A stretch of 64,000 nucleotides of DNA from Solea solea (GCF_958295425.1 NC_081138.1:5072302-5136301), one strand, 5' to 3'. Shown: positions 39,501 through 54,704, counted from the first letter of the stretch. Notes: a model not told the origin generated them from the sequence alone. Translations and numbers: made by a program.

Positions 39501-42500
39501 CTGGATGGAACAAGGGGTTAAATATTAAGAGCTGATATCGAAACAGCAAAGAGTTTAACTGTCGTTCAATGGTCAATTCTGAGGTTTGCTGCACCAGTGC
39601 TTCCCAAAGTGGTGGACCCTTTCTCCCATTTACCAAAGTACTTGAAACATCTATTCTTTGTACTGGGGGGGGAAATGTACATTAAAAAACACTCAAATAT
39701 CATTTTGTTCTATTGATATTTTTACATTAAATTTACAGATTTATTACAAAATAAAGAGAAAACATGAACAAGGATAGAGAGGGAGGGAAAATTCAACTTA
39801 CACACTATCAGGAAGAGTTTTTGCATATTATGACATACATGACTAATCTTAATATACTGTACGTCCAAGCATAAATCATTTTAAACAAAGGAATTACAGG
39901 AATTTTTTAGTTACTTTCAGGGTTTATTGTTAATATTTCTTGCATTATTTTATTTTGCTTATTTCTTTGTGTTCTAATTTTAAGAATAAATACGATAAAC
40001 CACAGCTAGTTTTGAGCTTTAATTACCAGTAACACCACTGCTGTCTATGAAGTATATTATTGTGTAAAATAAAGTAAAACACGTGAAACACAATCACTGT
40101 CACACGTTGGTGTGCATACAAATATAAGAAATGCTAAGGTGTAAATTATTATGGCTTAATTGGAAGGTTCATTTTAAGTGAATATTTCTTAGTTGAACTT
40201 TCTTAAATTGTGTTCAGTTTTGTGTATTTTTGTTTGCCCCATGAGAAGAAACAAGATTTAAATCAATTTAAGAATATTTGGCTTATTTTTAGTAAGCGAT
40301 TTTTACAGTGTATTATGAATTATATCTTTTTTTTCTCTAATTGTGGGTATAAGGAGTGGGATTATATGTATTTTCTTCTTCCCACTCCTTTTTTGGAATG
40401 TTATAGATTGTTACTATCAATATTATCATCTTCTGTACGTTGTTTCTTGTTCTTAATTATTGAGTGATTGAGTGAAAGAGTTAAATCACCAGCTTGCGTT
40501 TGCTTTGTGTATGTGGTCGGCTCGCTTTCCCCTTCCTCGGTAACAGTGGCCAAACTGATGTCATAGTCCACGCCCGGCTCCAAACCGTGAACGGTGTAAT
40601 AACCAGCAGACGCGTCCACCATATCTTGAAAAATGGGCATGTTCTGGCCTGACGTGACTACCATTATCCGGTAACCAGTGATGGCGGTATAGTTCAGGGG
40701 CGTCCAGCGTAGGCCAATGGTGGTGTCAGTTATGTCGACAAAGTCAATGTGACTTGGTCTGGGAATGTCTGGAAGGGTTAGGCCAGGTGTAAAGCGCAAG
40801 CAAAAATTAGACAGATAGTCAGACAGACAGAAGCCATAAAAATTACAGTGACTATACCAATAACATTCATTTCATTCCCAAAATGAAGCAGCCAGTGTGG
40901 TGTAACAGGAGCCATGCTGGACAGAGACGATGCCAAATCACTTCAGTCCAACAGACATTCAGAATTAAATAAACACATTATAATCAAAGCAGTTCTGAGC
41001 ATGCAACACATTTATCATCTATGATCTCCATGCATCAGCCAATGGTCATGTTAGTATAGGTGATGATAATTAAAGGTCCAGTGTGTGACATTTTTGTGCG
41101 ACCGTGATTGTGCAGATGTGACAAAATTAGACCGTTTTTTCTTTTCTTTTTGACCATAAAAATTAGCTTAGCGAACTTTAAACTGTCACGTTTTTCCAAA
41201 TGTCACAAAATTCAATCCGATTTTAAACATTTGAAGTACTTTTTGCTTAAAATAGTTGGTGAAAATGTAATTTTTTTTTCATCATATTGACTGATTGTGC
41301 TGAAAAAAAGGATATAAGACACTTTATATTGCACATTCTTATAGCATCTGTATATACTGTGCGTTTTGACATAGTAATGGAAATAAGCAGCTGAAATGCT
41401 CTGTGTTCTAAGGGTTAAAATAAAAACTCAAACAAATCACTAACTGCACAGACGACGCCCTCTCTGGTATGCGAAGGCGAGCGTATCTGCAGTCGTTACC
41501 AATCTGCAGTCTGACCAGTAGGTGTCAGCAATTCTTACACAACGGACCTCCAAAGCTGCACTATACTCTGGGTAAACTGACTTAAATCTGAATATCTGTC
41601 TCTCAACTTCTATCAAGCGACGCAACGGAACCCACGATGCAGTTTGACGGCGCTTGCTGACGCCGTTTACATGATACGATTGACGGTCCCAAGTTTTAAG
41701 AAGTAAGGAATGTTAAAAACATTAATTCATTTGTCTGGTGGGAATGGGGGAGAGGTTTTGACATAACGAGAAAAACAGTGCAACTTCGGGAATAATGAAA
41801 ATATGACTGAAATGTGGTGAAATAATAGTTTTTTAACTCTTTTGTGCATTCGCAGACTGTTTATGAGTGCCCGTGCCCTCCTGGTGGCTCCTACCTGTTG
41901 TGATAATACTGGACATGGGCACACTTTCCAAATGACCCTTTGTGGCGAAGACACTGATGTTGTACTCCATCCCCAAGTTCAAGTTCTCTAAGATGATGGA
42001 GGTCTGATCTGCGCGGGTGAACTCCTCCAAAGAGTTTCCGAGCTGTCCGTTGGTGGGCGTGCTCGTCACCCTGTAGCCTGTGACGCCTGTGGGAAAACGA
42101 CAAATATGCAGGAGCTAGAACATTGTGTCAAGAGGTTGAGTCGCTGTGAGAAGTGGAAAGGAAATACCGGGAAGAGACATTTGTCAGGGTTAAAAAAGTA
42201 AAATAAATAAAAAGGGAAAAACCATTTGAAGGCCAAGGTCTAGACTTGGTGTGATCCAATGGGCTGCCAGTACGTGGGCAGCACAGTCAATATTTACCTG
42301 GTGTTTTGGAGGCGTCCCAGTGGACAGTGAGATCTCCTGTGTTCGGGCTGGACTCCACTCTGAGGTCAGTCGGAGGGGACACAGCTGTGAGGACAGAGAA
42401 CCAGACCGTGATACAAGCATGAGAAACTTCTCCCACAGCTCACGGCCAAATGGTTTGTCCAGTGTTACGTGGGCCAGCGACAGTATGAACTCAATCTGGT

Positions 42501-42539
42501 TGCACAACATGTTTTTTTAGAAGTTTTTGTTCAGCAGAC

Positions 42540-42577
<38 letters not shown>

Positions 42578-45500
42578 TAAACTGAACGCGATACACACAT
42601 GTGACGACGGTGCGGGTGATGGGGTTTCCACGGTTGCGGCCATTGAAGATGGGCTGAACGGTGTAGGAGTACTGGTTTCCAGAAATCAGATCGGGAATAT
42701 GGATGCGCCCGGAGTCGGAGGTTTCTTCCCTGGGTGACTCGCCCTGCTGACTGGGGAGCACGGACAGCTGGGACGGAAGGAGGCAGACGTGCGAAGATCA
42801 GACAAAATAAGAAGAAAACACACTTACAGGCTACACTCATTGGTTATTTTTGACCACATGGGGGCAGAGCGACAAAGTGTAAACACAGTAATGACAATAT
42901 GTATGCAACCTTAAAAACATGGTTGATTTAAATTTGTTTCGGCACACTTTTAAACTTCATATGCTTATTTGACTCACTAATTGCATTAAAATATTGATTG
43001 TTTTTCCTTTGTTTTCCAAACAGTTATTTAAACCCTTGGCAGGCAAAGGCCTGACTTAAAGTTTAAATGTTATTTCCTGCCGTTTTATCACCCTACAGGC
43101 TCTTAAAGACTTGGTGAAATGCAGAAGATATTTAAATTTTTCCAAAATGAGCAGCAACCGCCTTACATTGGGTAAGGGCTGCTCTAGACATCCCTGCAGG
43201 CTCTTACCCTGTAGCTGAACTTGCGGACAGGTATCCAGGAGATGGTGATGGCAGAGTCAGTGACTTCGGTGCTGAAGACGGGAGCATTTCCCATCTGAGG
43301 AGCTGGAACAACAATCATTTTAACAACAAATTCAAACATACTCTGCGCAGATGATCCGTTTTGGTTTTTTTCGAATACTGACCGGTCGTGAAATACTTGG
43401 TGACACCCTCACTGAGGTCATTGTTCAGCTCAGAGTGCAGGATGGCAGTGTACTGCGTGTCTGGCCGCAGATTCCTCAGAGGATACTGGGTGACCCTGCC
43501 TGGAATCCTCTTCTCCACGGGGTTGGAGCCCTCGATGCTCAGTAAGAGACGGTATCCAGTGACAACGGCACGAGGACCCTCCCAGGTGACCAGCGCACTG
43601 TCGGGGCCGATGTCGGAGAAACGCACGTCGGAGGGTGAATCCGGTTCTGGCAACATGAAAGAGACGTCAGGCACAAATCTGAGTGATCTCCCTTTGTCTA
43701 ATTCAGGCTCGCGATTGCAAAGCGACACTCACTTGTGGACATCTGCCCCACAAGAGGCTCACTCTCCACTCCGCCACTGATGGCGTAGATGTAGAAGCGG
43801 TAGAGTTTGCCCGGCTGCAGGTGGGTGATATCAGCGTACGCGTTGGGCGAGATGGGCAGCTGAAGAGGCCTGGTGTCAGTGCCGTCAGTGCCGACGGGGG
43901 AGAAGATCACCCTGTAACCGGTCACCTCGCTGGGTGGACCGGCCCACGTGATGGTGATCTTCACGTCTGTCACCTCATAGAACTGCAGGTCGGTGGGTGC
44001 CGGGACTTCCTCTGTGGACAGGAAGTGATAGATTGATTGTCAGGGGTTAGTGTATTGAGTTGTTTGTCGGTTACCTATTTTCAACATGCATTTAAAGCTC
44101 CATTTTTATGGGTTTATTGGCAGAAAAACAGGCTTCAAACTTGCTAGGTGACTTTCTAAGAGCACCAGTGTGTGCAGTGACCACTTATATCAGTGGAAAC
44201 CACTCAAATCGCAGAATTTGCCAGAAATATCAGTAAAAGAATAGGCACATATTGGACGGGTACTGCCCTAGTGTACATAATCTCTTTAAAATAAAAATTC
44301 TCTATGCTCAACACCATATTTCATGAGGAAAAACTTTAATTCGTTTTTTTGCTCATCCGACTATCTGTTGAATTACATCTGTTATTAAATTAGGGTTGCA
44401 ACTAACCATTATTTACATCATCTATTTATCTGTCGGTTATTTTCTCAATTAATCGAGTATTCGGATGATGTTCTCCAATGTCTTGTTTTGTCCATAAACC
44501 AAAATGAATCAGATTTATTTGATATATGGAGCAAATCAACCAGAACAAATCCACATTTAAGAAACATCTTAAACATCTCAGAATCTCAGATTTGTTTTAA
44601 TTACATAAAAAAAAAGATTAATTGAATTTTAAAACAGTTGAGGATTCATTTAGTAATTGATAATTAAATGATTAATAATCTATATTAAATAATATAATAT
44701 CAAATGTGCAAATAAAGTATTCTTCTGCAACACTTTGGTTTCTGTATATTGCGTTGCCAGGTTGAAGGAGTAAAAAGTCAGAAATATCAGCTTTGAATAT
44801 AAATTTGATTGGCTCAGCTGAGTCTTATCTTCAGTGTGTGTGCTATAATGCGCGTACCAGGAGGAGGAGTTCCAGCCGTGTTGACCTGCACAAAGACAGG
44901 CTCGCTCTCCCGGTTCCCCTCCACAGCGTAGATGCTGATGTTGTAGAGCAGACCGGGGCGAAGGTCCACCAGGTTCACCGAGGTCTCTGTGTCTTGCAGG
45001 TTCAGCTCAGTGCTGCTGCCTTCCACCGACGGCGTGTACACCACGCGGTAACCTGGCAGGTACAAGTACGCGCTCACACAGCAGCCAGAGTAAAAGACGC
45101 CTAACAGAAAGCTCCGATGGTGGTTTTCTTACCAGTGATTGGAGCCTGAGGTCTGGTCCAACTGATTCGAATGGAGGTCTCGCCCACGTCGTCGATGACA
45201 TGCTGAGCAGGCGTGTCAGGGGCTGGGAAAACAAGGACAATCAAATTGCAGGATCCTGAGATTCATTTCATGTCATGACACAAGTGGAGGTAGGAGCTCC
45301 TTTGCCTACCCGTGGTCTGTGACGTGGTCAGGATAAGGTTTGGTTGTCCCTGATCCGGAAGCTCGTAGACGTTGACGTTGTATCTGCGTCCTGGCAGGAG
45401 ATCAGCGATGGTGACGGAGCTGACTGTGCGGGGAAGATCTGGAGAAGATGAAGACCACGAGTTAGTATATCATCTGTTTGAAGTGTAGTAGGGACAGCAC

Positions 45501-48500
45501 AGTGTACAGTACATTAAACATATACAGCACATTATGTTTTCTATTATTTCTATTCCCTTAAATAGACCAGTTTTACTCACCCAGGCAACTACGGTGGCCT
45601 TTGTGTACCAGAAACGCTGTCACGCAACTTTGTTTGTGTACTAAACTTCCACTTTAAATACAAAATATACCTAGTACCTCAATAATGCAAGGCCCTGGCC
45701 CTAAAGTACTAATAAAAGGTTTATTGTAAGGCTACAAAAACAAATTCTATTCATTTTAAAGCAAGAATATGCCAGGAAAAACATAATTATGGGTACCATA
45801 TATTTAATTTTTGCCCTCCTGAATGTTAAACACTGGACCTTACAGAAAAGGTATGCTGTATATTCTTATATTAATTAATTTGTGCCGATATCTGATATGC
45901 TGATATATCGCAAACACCAGGACAGATAACGATACCAGGGCAGATAACGATACCAGTACCGATACATTTTCCCTTCACCTAACTACAAATAATAATAATG
46001 TTGTGTCGGCTCTAGTGAAATTAATGTAATGTTTTCTCTACTAAAATGAATAAACATAAAAAAAGAATAGTTGGAGAGGTAGCGGCCAATTCAGCCTCCT
46101 GTTTTAGTCATCACTCATTATGGGCCAATATTGCCCAAATGCCAATATCGTGCCGATAATATTGTGGATTGCTAATATTTTGTATTCTTCCATTAGACCG
46201 ATATCATGACGCATCATAAAGTAACTGTCTCGCAATCTGTCAATCATGGCATTGTTGTGCCATCTTGTTTTTTTGTGGGTTAAACTGTGATTCAAACTCA
46301 AAAACAGGGCATTTACAGAAGTCTCAGTGCTGGTGGTAAAAGACTCTCACCCAGGACTTTGGGCTTTGCCCCCTGCTCGCTGAGCTCATACTCCACCCTG
46401 AAGCCAGAGATGGTAGAAGAGGCCGATGTCCAGGACACCACGAAGCTGTTTGAGGTGATCTCAGTCACGGACTCAGATGTGTCCACGACTGGAGCCGGCT
46501 GGTCCGTCTCTCCCTCCGATGTCTCCACTGTAAAAGACAAAAGAAAAGTGGACGTCACGGTCCGGTGAATTCTCCTTCGAATCTTTCGTCTCCGAGAGAA
46601 CGTCTGCCGGACCAAGTCTACTCACAAGAACCGTGGGTGGTGGTGAACTCGAAGCGTGTGACCTCGCGGCGTCCATAGCGAAGGAGGCTGATCAGCTGAC
46701 CTTCGTACGTGACGCCTGGACGCAGCCCGCCGATGGTGTAGGAGTTGAGGTGGCCAGGGATGGCGGTCTCACGCCAGGCTGCTCCTGCATTTTTCTATTG
46801 GAAAAAAAAAATAAAAAAAATTATTCATTCATTCAGAAAGTGAAGAATTGAAAAGATTGAACTCTCACATCCTGCTGCGTTTGCGTGCAGCTGGAAAACT
46901 CTTTGAATTAATTGGATGTACATAACGTACAAATCCCTTCAAAGGAAACCTGTTTGGATTTGGTTAAATTGGGTTAAACCTTTCAACCAGTTTGTTTTTG
47001 AAGCCTCGGGAGCAAAAACAAGCAAATGAAAGGGAGGAGGATGTTTTCCTTGGAGTATCTAAAGACGGCACAGTGTAAATGACGGTATTTATGCGTCCTC
47101 TAATCTTCCTGTTGGTCCATGCTCAGACTTCAGTCAACGGCACTCAAAGGTCTTTGCCCTCATTCAGACTCTTTGCCCACATTCTGTGACGCTGCCAGCC
47201 AACACATTTAAAAACACCCTCTTTTTTTTTAGAAATAATATGAATACATAAGGTTAATTACTGACCCTTCACAAAATGCTCATGGAATAAAATCTCGGTC
47301 TGATCAAGTGTACGGTATTTTAAGAATATGTTTCCCACAGTTACACGGCTCTTTAAACCTCTGTAAGCCACTCCCTCTACCACACCCAGCACCATAGACA
47401 AAATAAGCGTTTTTAAGCTCATAGTGACACAGGAGTGGCTGTTCTGCTGCTGCTGCTGCCTCATTTGGTGAGTTTGTGTCATGGGCAACTCCTGTGTGCC
47501 GTGATGTAAAATCACTGATTTTTTTTCTATGGACTTTGGTGCAATTGAGTGTGAGTGGTTTACAAAACTTAAGTTTTCAGTCAGAAAAAAGCTGTCCGAC
47601 TGTAAAGGTGTTTGCACACCTGACGAGATGTTTTATATTTTTTTCTTGTTTATTATTGGTCTCTTTCTTCTGTCTGTATCTCACCTCCCTCTTGTCCTTT
47701 CTCTCCCCCCTTTCTGTCCTCCGCCTCTCCTCTGTCCCCCATTGTGTGAAATGTTGGGTTTCTCTGCTCTTGAGATAAGGGACCTTCCCTGAATATGTTT
47801 GCGGAGACGCCATTGACCGAACAGGAAGTCGGCTATTTTAAACAGGAAGTGCCCTCTAACTTTGCCATACGTTGTCCGATCTGCACAAAACCTTATATGT
47901 GACACCAGGGACCTGTCCTGAGCATGTCTGCAAAAGATGATCTCCCAACAGGAAGTGGAATGCCCGAAACAGGAAGTAAACTCTAAGATTGTCCGATTTG
48001 CACAAAATTTGATATGTAAGGCAAGGGAACTTCCCTGAACACGTTTACGGACACACATTTGACCGAACAGGAAGTCTGCCATTTTAAACAGGAAGTGCCC
48101 TATAACGTTGCCATACGTTGCCCGACCCCCCTCGAAATTTGGAACGACATGCGCGGGGACGCCGCTGAAAATAACTAGTACTGAAAATAACTAGTACTGA
48201 AAATAACTAGTACTGAAAATAACTAGTACTGAAAATAACTAGTACGTGTGCCACGGCTCCCCGCACGGGTCGGCTCGAACCCGTTCAGAACCGCGTGCGG
48301 TACTAGTGTATGTTGTGATTTGATATATAAATAAAATAAATAAAAGTGAATTGAATTATTAAAAAGAGCAGGGTTTTGGGAAACAAACCCATTCACAAGC
48401 TGCTGCTGTGATAAATGTCTGGACTGTGTGTCATTGACAAAGGAAGCTCGGGAAAATCGACCACGATTGATTGATTGGACACATGTCACATGTCAGGTTC

Positions 48501-49148
48501 CATCGATATTCTAGACCTAAGCGGACGTAGATTTTATTATGTGAATATTCCGTGATGTGGCTTAAACAAGTGTGAACTGTCCCTTTAATGACTTGAGAAT
48601 GACTCACAATTCTCCACTTGAGGATGTACTGGGTGATGTGAACAGATGAAGGCGCATTCCACTGGATGGGGTGTGAGTCTGGCTGTTTTCCCGCCTCCGT
48701 GATGATCACCTGGACTGGTCTGTGGCCGTCTGAGGATTCAGGTGGGAGGAAAAAGGACACAAAGGAAACAAAGACTCACACTTTGTCAAAGACGTATAAT
48801 ACGACAGTGTTACCTGGAGACGGTGTGGGCGAGAGTCGGGCTGCTCTTTTAGTGGGGGGGTGTTAAAGGGATTGATTGTCTTGGGTTAAAACCAAACCAC
48901 CAGACGGTGGTGAAACAGCTCAAACACCCACTGACATCTGACAGTGTGAAATAACACCACAGCACTATATTCATCACACTTTGTCACAGAACACACACAC
49001 AACAACACACTCGTCTGTGGCTCCTCACGGTGAGATAAAGGTTGCGACTGTAACTTTTCAGGTCAATGTTTCAGGACACACACACACACACACAGAGCAA
49101 AGTATCACATTAAGCAACGTTTACCCAACCAGCAGGGAGATACTGGAG

Positions 49149-49185
<37 letters not shown>

Positions 49186-52100
49186 AAAGCTCACCAAACT
49201 AACCCCAGCATCCCTTTCACCCCGGCACAACTACACCCAACAACAAGACTCATAAAGGACAGTTGAAGGAATTCGTCATTCGCTTCACTTCAAAGTCGCA
49301 AAGACCCCCGCGACCTGAACCCGACCCCCTGATTCCCGGCAACCCGAGCTGAGGTGGACGTTTCATTTTCACTGACGTGTGACAGGAGGTGAGGGAGGGG
49401 TGGAGTGAGTGAGCATGTCATCAGAAAGTTAAATAAAAAATATATAAATAAATAAATGAATGAATGAATAAATTAATTAATAATAAAATAAATAAATGAA
49501 TGAATGAATGGATGAATAAATAAATGAATGAATGAATGAATGAATGAATGAATGAATAAATAAATAAATAAATAAATAAATAAAATAATAATAGAAATAA
49601 ATAAATGAAAGAATAAATAAATAAATAAATCAATCAATCAATCAATCAAACACATACAAAGCTCTAACAGCTGCAAGATGTTTGTCTTGTTTGAGACAAT
49701 TGACCTTATTTGGTCGTGAAAACGTCATAATAATTGCAGCTTTGTCTTGCAGTGAGCACGGATTGAGCCCTTGATTGAGCCAAACAACTGGCAGTCATCA
49801 CATTTATATATTTTTTTGATTTTCAAAAGAGGTGGTGCTGAGATTTAAGCTTGAAATTTTAATATTTACTTGCTTTTTTTTTACACATTTTAACAGATTT
49901 GCACCATGAAAGGTCACGTGACATGGTCCCGTTTGCTCTGGAACACAAATGTACAAACAGCCATACAACTGACTCATTTAAAATCTAGGTAGGTGACTTT
50001 CAAGAAAATCAAGGATTAAAAGAAATTAAATTAATTATATATATAGATTTGACCTGTGCAGGACCGTTATTTAGATTTTCTAAGAACCTGCATCACTCAT
50101 ATGGGCCGATTTTTAATGAAGCCCGCTATCTTGTGTCGCCGTGTATCCACAGTGGACAAAACCGGCCAGAGTTAGCACTTGGCGCTTTGAAGCGGAAGCT
50201 TTCTACCAAAATTAAGAAGACACTTTCTAAATCCAACATAGTTCCCTTATGTGCTTGCGAAAAACTCCATCTGTTGCAATCTGCAGTCTCACCATTAGAT
50301 GCCACTAATTCCTAAACATTGGACTTTTAGAGTCTCCCTGTAATAAACATTTAAACCAAAAATAGTCCGAATGACCATGGACCATGTGAACGCAGCACTG
50401 GATGCACGTGAAATGATGTTAGATTATATATAGATTATATGTCTTACCTTGGTAGGTCTGCTGGGGCTCACACCGCAGCTCCCCGATGCCGTGGCCGTAG
50501 CAGGAGCAGCGGTAGCGGATGCCGTGGATGGCTTTGTCCCACGAGTCTCCGATCTGATAGAAGGCTCTGGTTTGCGGCTCCTGACACTGATCTGTGATAG
50601 AACGCACACAGTGAGACAACAGCACAGACGATAGGATGATTTTATATTAACAACAATATTAAATGTATTTGTCCAACAAACGCACCGAGAGCGTCACACT
50701 TCCAGCGTCCGCGTCCCTGCCCCAAGCAGGTGCAGTTCATCATGTAGCCCTCGTCGTGGCGCTTGGAGAACTCCTGGTTTACTTCATAGGTCAAGCTGTC
50801 CACAATGCACTGGTCTGCACATGTGAAGGAGAGAAAAGAGAGTGAAAATGACACACACACTCCTCTGTGTTACTGTCCCGTCATACGACTTTTTTCTTGG
50901 AGTTCTCCCTCTGACCTCGCAGCTGTGAGTGCGCAATGCAGCTCCACTCGCCGCGGCCGTTCCCCAGACACGTGCACTCCATCATGTGACCGTTGGAGTC
51001 GTGGCGCTTGTCCCACTTGTCGTTCACGCGGTGCATCACGCCGTCGTTGGTGGTGCACACCTCCTCGTGGGCTGCATGGGCAGAGACAGGCGAGGAGCAA
51101 CTGTTAGATTTCGTCTCACTTGATTTGTTTTTGCACTCGTAGTGTGTGTAATCTCTTTCGGGACCTTTTCTGTCATAGACACTGACACCTGGTCCTAATT
51201 CGGCACAATCTTATTTCTGAGGAACTGGTTCAAGTTTAGGGCTAAGATTTTGAACTGTGGTTATGGTTAAGGTTAGAGTTAATCAATAACTGGTTATGGT
51301 TAAGGTTTAGGTTAAGGGTTAGGCATTTAGTTGTGAGGGTAAGGGGTCACTTTCTGAAATAACAAAGTTGCATGGTCTATCTTTAATTATAAATTATCAT
51401 TATTATTATTTCTATTGTTACTGATTTAGGATATTTAGATTAATGTCTGATCCATTAATAATTATTAACAATGATTTAACAAGTTAAGACGACCTGGTGC
51501 ACCCTGTTGGTGACCCCCGGGCTAGGGAATGCATTATGTCTATGAGCATGAGAATGTGTGTGTGTGTGTGTGATGGTGTTATGTAACACCCTCAATAGAC
51601 TTTTTTACTCTCCCATGACCAAACCAACTTATTTAGACCCAAAGTGTCAACAAATGAGCCATGAAACCATTAAACGCAATCACCCACAAGAACAAGATAC
51701 GGCTCAAAAAGGTTGACGGTTCACAGCCTGGTTTGACCAACGTCTTTCATGGTCACCAACTCTTTAAAGATCACAAAGCATTGCCACAATATAAATAATA
51801 CTAATATAACATTTCTAGCCATTTTTGTAGACACTCAAGTCAAATCAGTGGCCACGCGCTCACCAGCCATGGGGCAGAATCCGAACCGCTGCTCTCCGTC
51901 GTAGTTGTGGGTGGTGCCGCACCACCTCATGTTGTCGCGGCGGCCGTCGGCGGTGCAGTCGGTGTAGTTGCGGCCGCTGTAGAGGTATGGGAAGTGGCAC
52001 AGGGCGCCGTTGGAGTTTCCGCCGCGTGTTGCCACGATGGCTACAATTGGGGAGGAGACAAAAAAAAAAGTTGAAATGATAAATGTTGTTGCAGAAACTA

Positions 52101-54704
52101 ATAAAAGGGTTGAGTTCAAGTGAACTTCTCACCATTCTTCTCAGTACAGAGAGAGTACTGCTTGTCCGTCTCATAGTCTGAGGTTGTAGAGCACCAGAGC
52201 TGTCCATCTGTGCGTCCGTCTGAGGTGCAGGAGTAGTAGGTCTTTCCCATGAAGACGAAGGGGAAAACACACGGCCGTCCATCAGAGTTACCACCGTAAA
52301 CCTGGCTTCTGGCTTCTACACAGACAAAAGAGGGAGGAGTGCAGAATGGCAGTGTTGTTTGAGCAAGAAGGAAAGAAAAAATCCGGTCTGGATCCTGCTT
52401 TTTTTTTTCCTTTCTCCCCTGAACTCACCCCATTCCTGACAGCTGATGCCGTTTCCCAGGCAGGTACAGAGCATCTGCTTGTTGCCCTGCGTCCTGATCC
52501 AGCGCTGCTCGTCAAAGTAGCTGGCTCCAGAGTCCGTGCGGCAGGTTCCTTCAACGGGGACATCAATCTGCTTCTGGGTCGCGGTGTGGGCGGGATTCAC
52601 CGCGACTGCACCTGTGGCTGAACAACAGCGAGCAGTGCGTGGATGTCAGGACTGAGAGGGTCTTATTCATGATTACTGACATTTAGTTAACACTTTCAAC
52701 ACAAATTTTAGGACTCACTTCGGCCTGTGTTGTGTCTTTCACATTTCCACTCTCCACGGCCGTTTCCTAAGCACAGACACTGCAGGAATTGTCCGCTTGC
52801 ATCAGTCTTTGTCCACGAGTCTCCGATACGGTAGGACTTCCTGGTGTCCTGGTCATTGCAGCGGTCTGATTGGGAGAACAGAAATGGTTAATTATGGATG
52901 TAAATTGTACGCGCGTTCATTCTCTACGTGTGTGAGTGTTTATGTATCTGCTTACTCCTCGAGGTACACGTGATGCGTCCGTTTCCTTCGCCCAGACAGG
53001 TGCAGTCCAGCATCATCCAGCCTTGGTACGGTTTCTCCCAGGTCTCCCCCACGACATACGACGATGCAGCGGTGGTGTCGTAGCAACGCTCAGCTGCGCA
53101 GAGAACGCGGCACAATGTCATTCAACGCAACTGTCACTGACGCAAGATCACTGATCCTGTCAAATGTGACAAAACGCTTGGACAGTCTACGTTTGGACAA
53201 TCTACATTTGGACAATCTGCGTTTGGACAGTCTGCGTTTGGTCAGTCTACGTTTGGATAGTCTGCGTTTGGTCAGTCTACGTTTGGACAGTCTGCGTTTG
53301 GACAATCTATGTTTGGACAGTCTACGATTGGACAATCTATGTTTGGACAGTCTGCGTTTGGACAATCTGCGTTTGGACAGTCTACGTTTGGACAATCTAT
53401 GTTTGGACAATCTGCATTTGGACAGTCTGCGTTTGGACAATCTGTGTTTGGAAAATCTAAGTCTGGACGATGTAGGTTTGGACAATCAACGTCTGGACAG
53501 TCTGCATTTGGACAATCTTCATTTGGACAATCTGTGTTTGGACAATCTAAGTCTGGACGATGTAGGTTTGGATGATCTACGTTTGGACAATCAACGTTTG
53601 GACAGTATGTGTATGGACAATCTACGTTTGGACAATCTGTGTTTGGACAGTCTACATTTGGACAATCTACATTTGGACAATCTGTGTTTAAACAGTCTAT
53701 ATTTGGACAATCTACTTTTGGACAATCTACGTTTGGACGTTCTACGTTTGGACGATCTACTTTTGGACAATCTAAGTTTGGACAATCTGTGTTTGGACTC
53801 TCTGGGTTTGGACTATCTGGGTTTGGACAATCTGCGTTTGGACTATCTACATTTGGACAATCTAAATTTGGACAATCTAGGTTTGGACGATCTACGTTTG
53901 GATAATCTGAGTTTGGACTATCTACATTTGGGCAATCTAAGTTTGGACAATTGGCTTTCTCTGTAAGAGGCTGTTGATTATGGAATTCTGTACCAAACAA
54001 AAATCACATTTCTGATATAAAATCGTTTTAATTTAAAGGTTAAATGTCGGCTCAAATCAAATCATAGCTGTACTTGTTTTAACTTAAATGATTTGTTACA
54101 ATTGTTGTGTTGGTGCTTTGTGACCTATCATCTGTGATGAAATTCATTGTGTTGCATTGTCATGTATTTGCGTTTGTATTTTTTAAATAGTGTATTTAAC
54201 AATATAAAAGGCAAACTAGGGACTGGGATATAAACTCTTTGTGCAGCAGCTGTTTCTATTAAAAAAAAACAAGATGGGTTTCCATTCGCCTGTTTTTAGG
54301 CATATTTTTGGTGCATAAAAAATGTTATGGAAATAGTAAATTGGAAAAAACCCTTGAAAAATGATAGAAAGTGCAGTGGAGAGTGCAGATTCAGAGAATA
54401 AAGGATGACTTTTACAGAGAGAAAAATGTGGGAGAGGAGGAATGTGTGGCCACAACATTTCTCCAATTAGTGCAAGAAGCAAACAATACTGCAGTATTGC
54501 AACCTTTTCTGACTATAGCTCCTAATATTTGCCTAAAAACATTGATTCTTTTATTTTTATTCTGTTAAGTCTGAGTCACCCTGGACGATTACACGAGAAA
54601 CAATCAATAAAAATGTGGCCTAAGAGGAAAGAGTGCACTCTTTGTTTGCTTTAACTGCTGTCAAATATTTAGAATGATGTCAAACACGGTGACACTGTAG
54701 CCCA

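Noticed and set aside
49421..49633. Minus-strand frame rich in YLFIHSF
   Set aside because: Translation of an (AATG)n/(AATA)n microsatellite.
53064..53966. 300-codon open frame with [13 protein letters not shown] periodic peptide (also long frames on the minus strand)
   Set aside because: It is produced by a stop-free 15-bp minisatellite, is open in several frames on both strands, lies in an fn1 intron and has no non-repeat domain.
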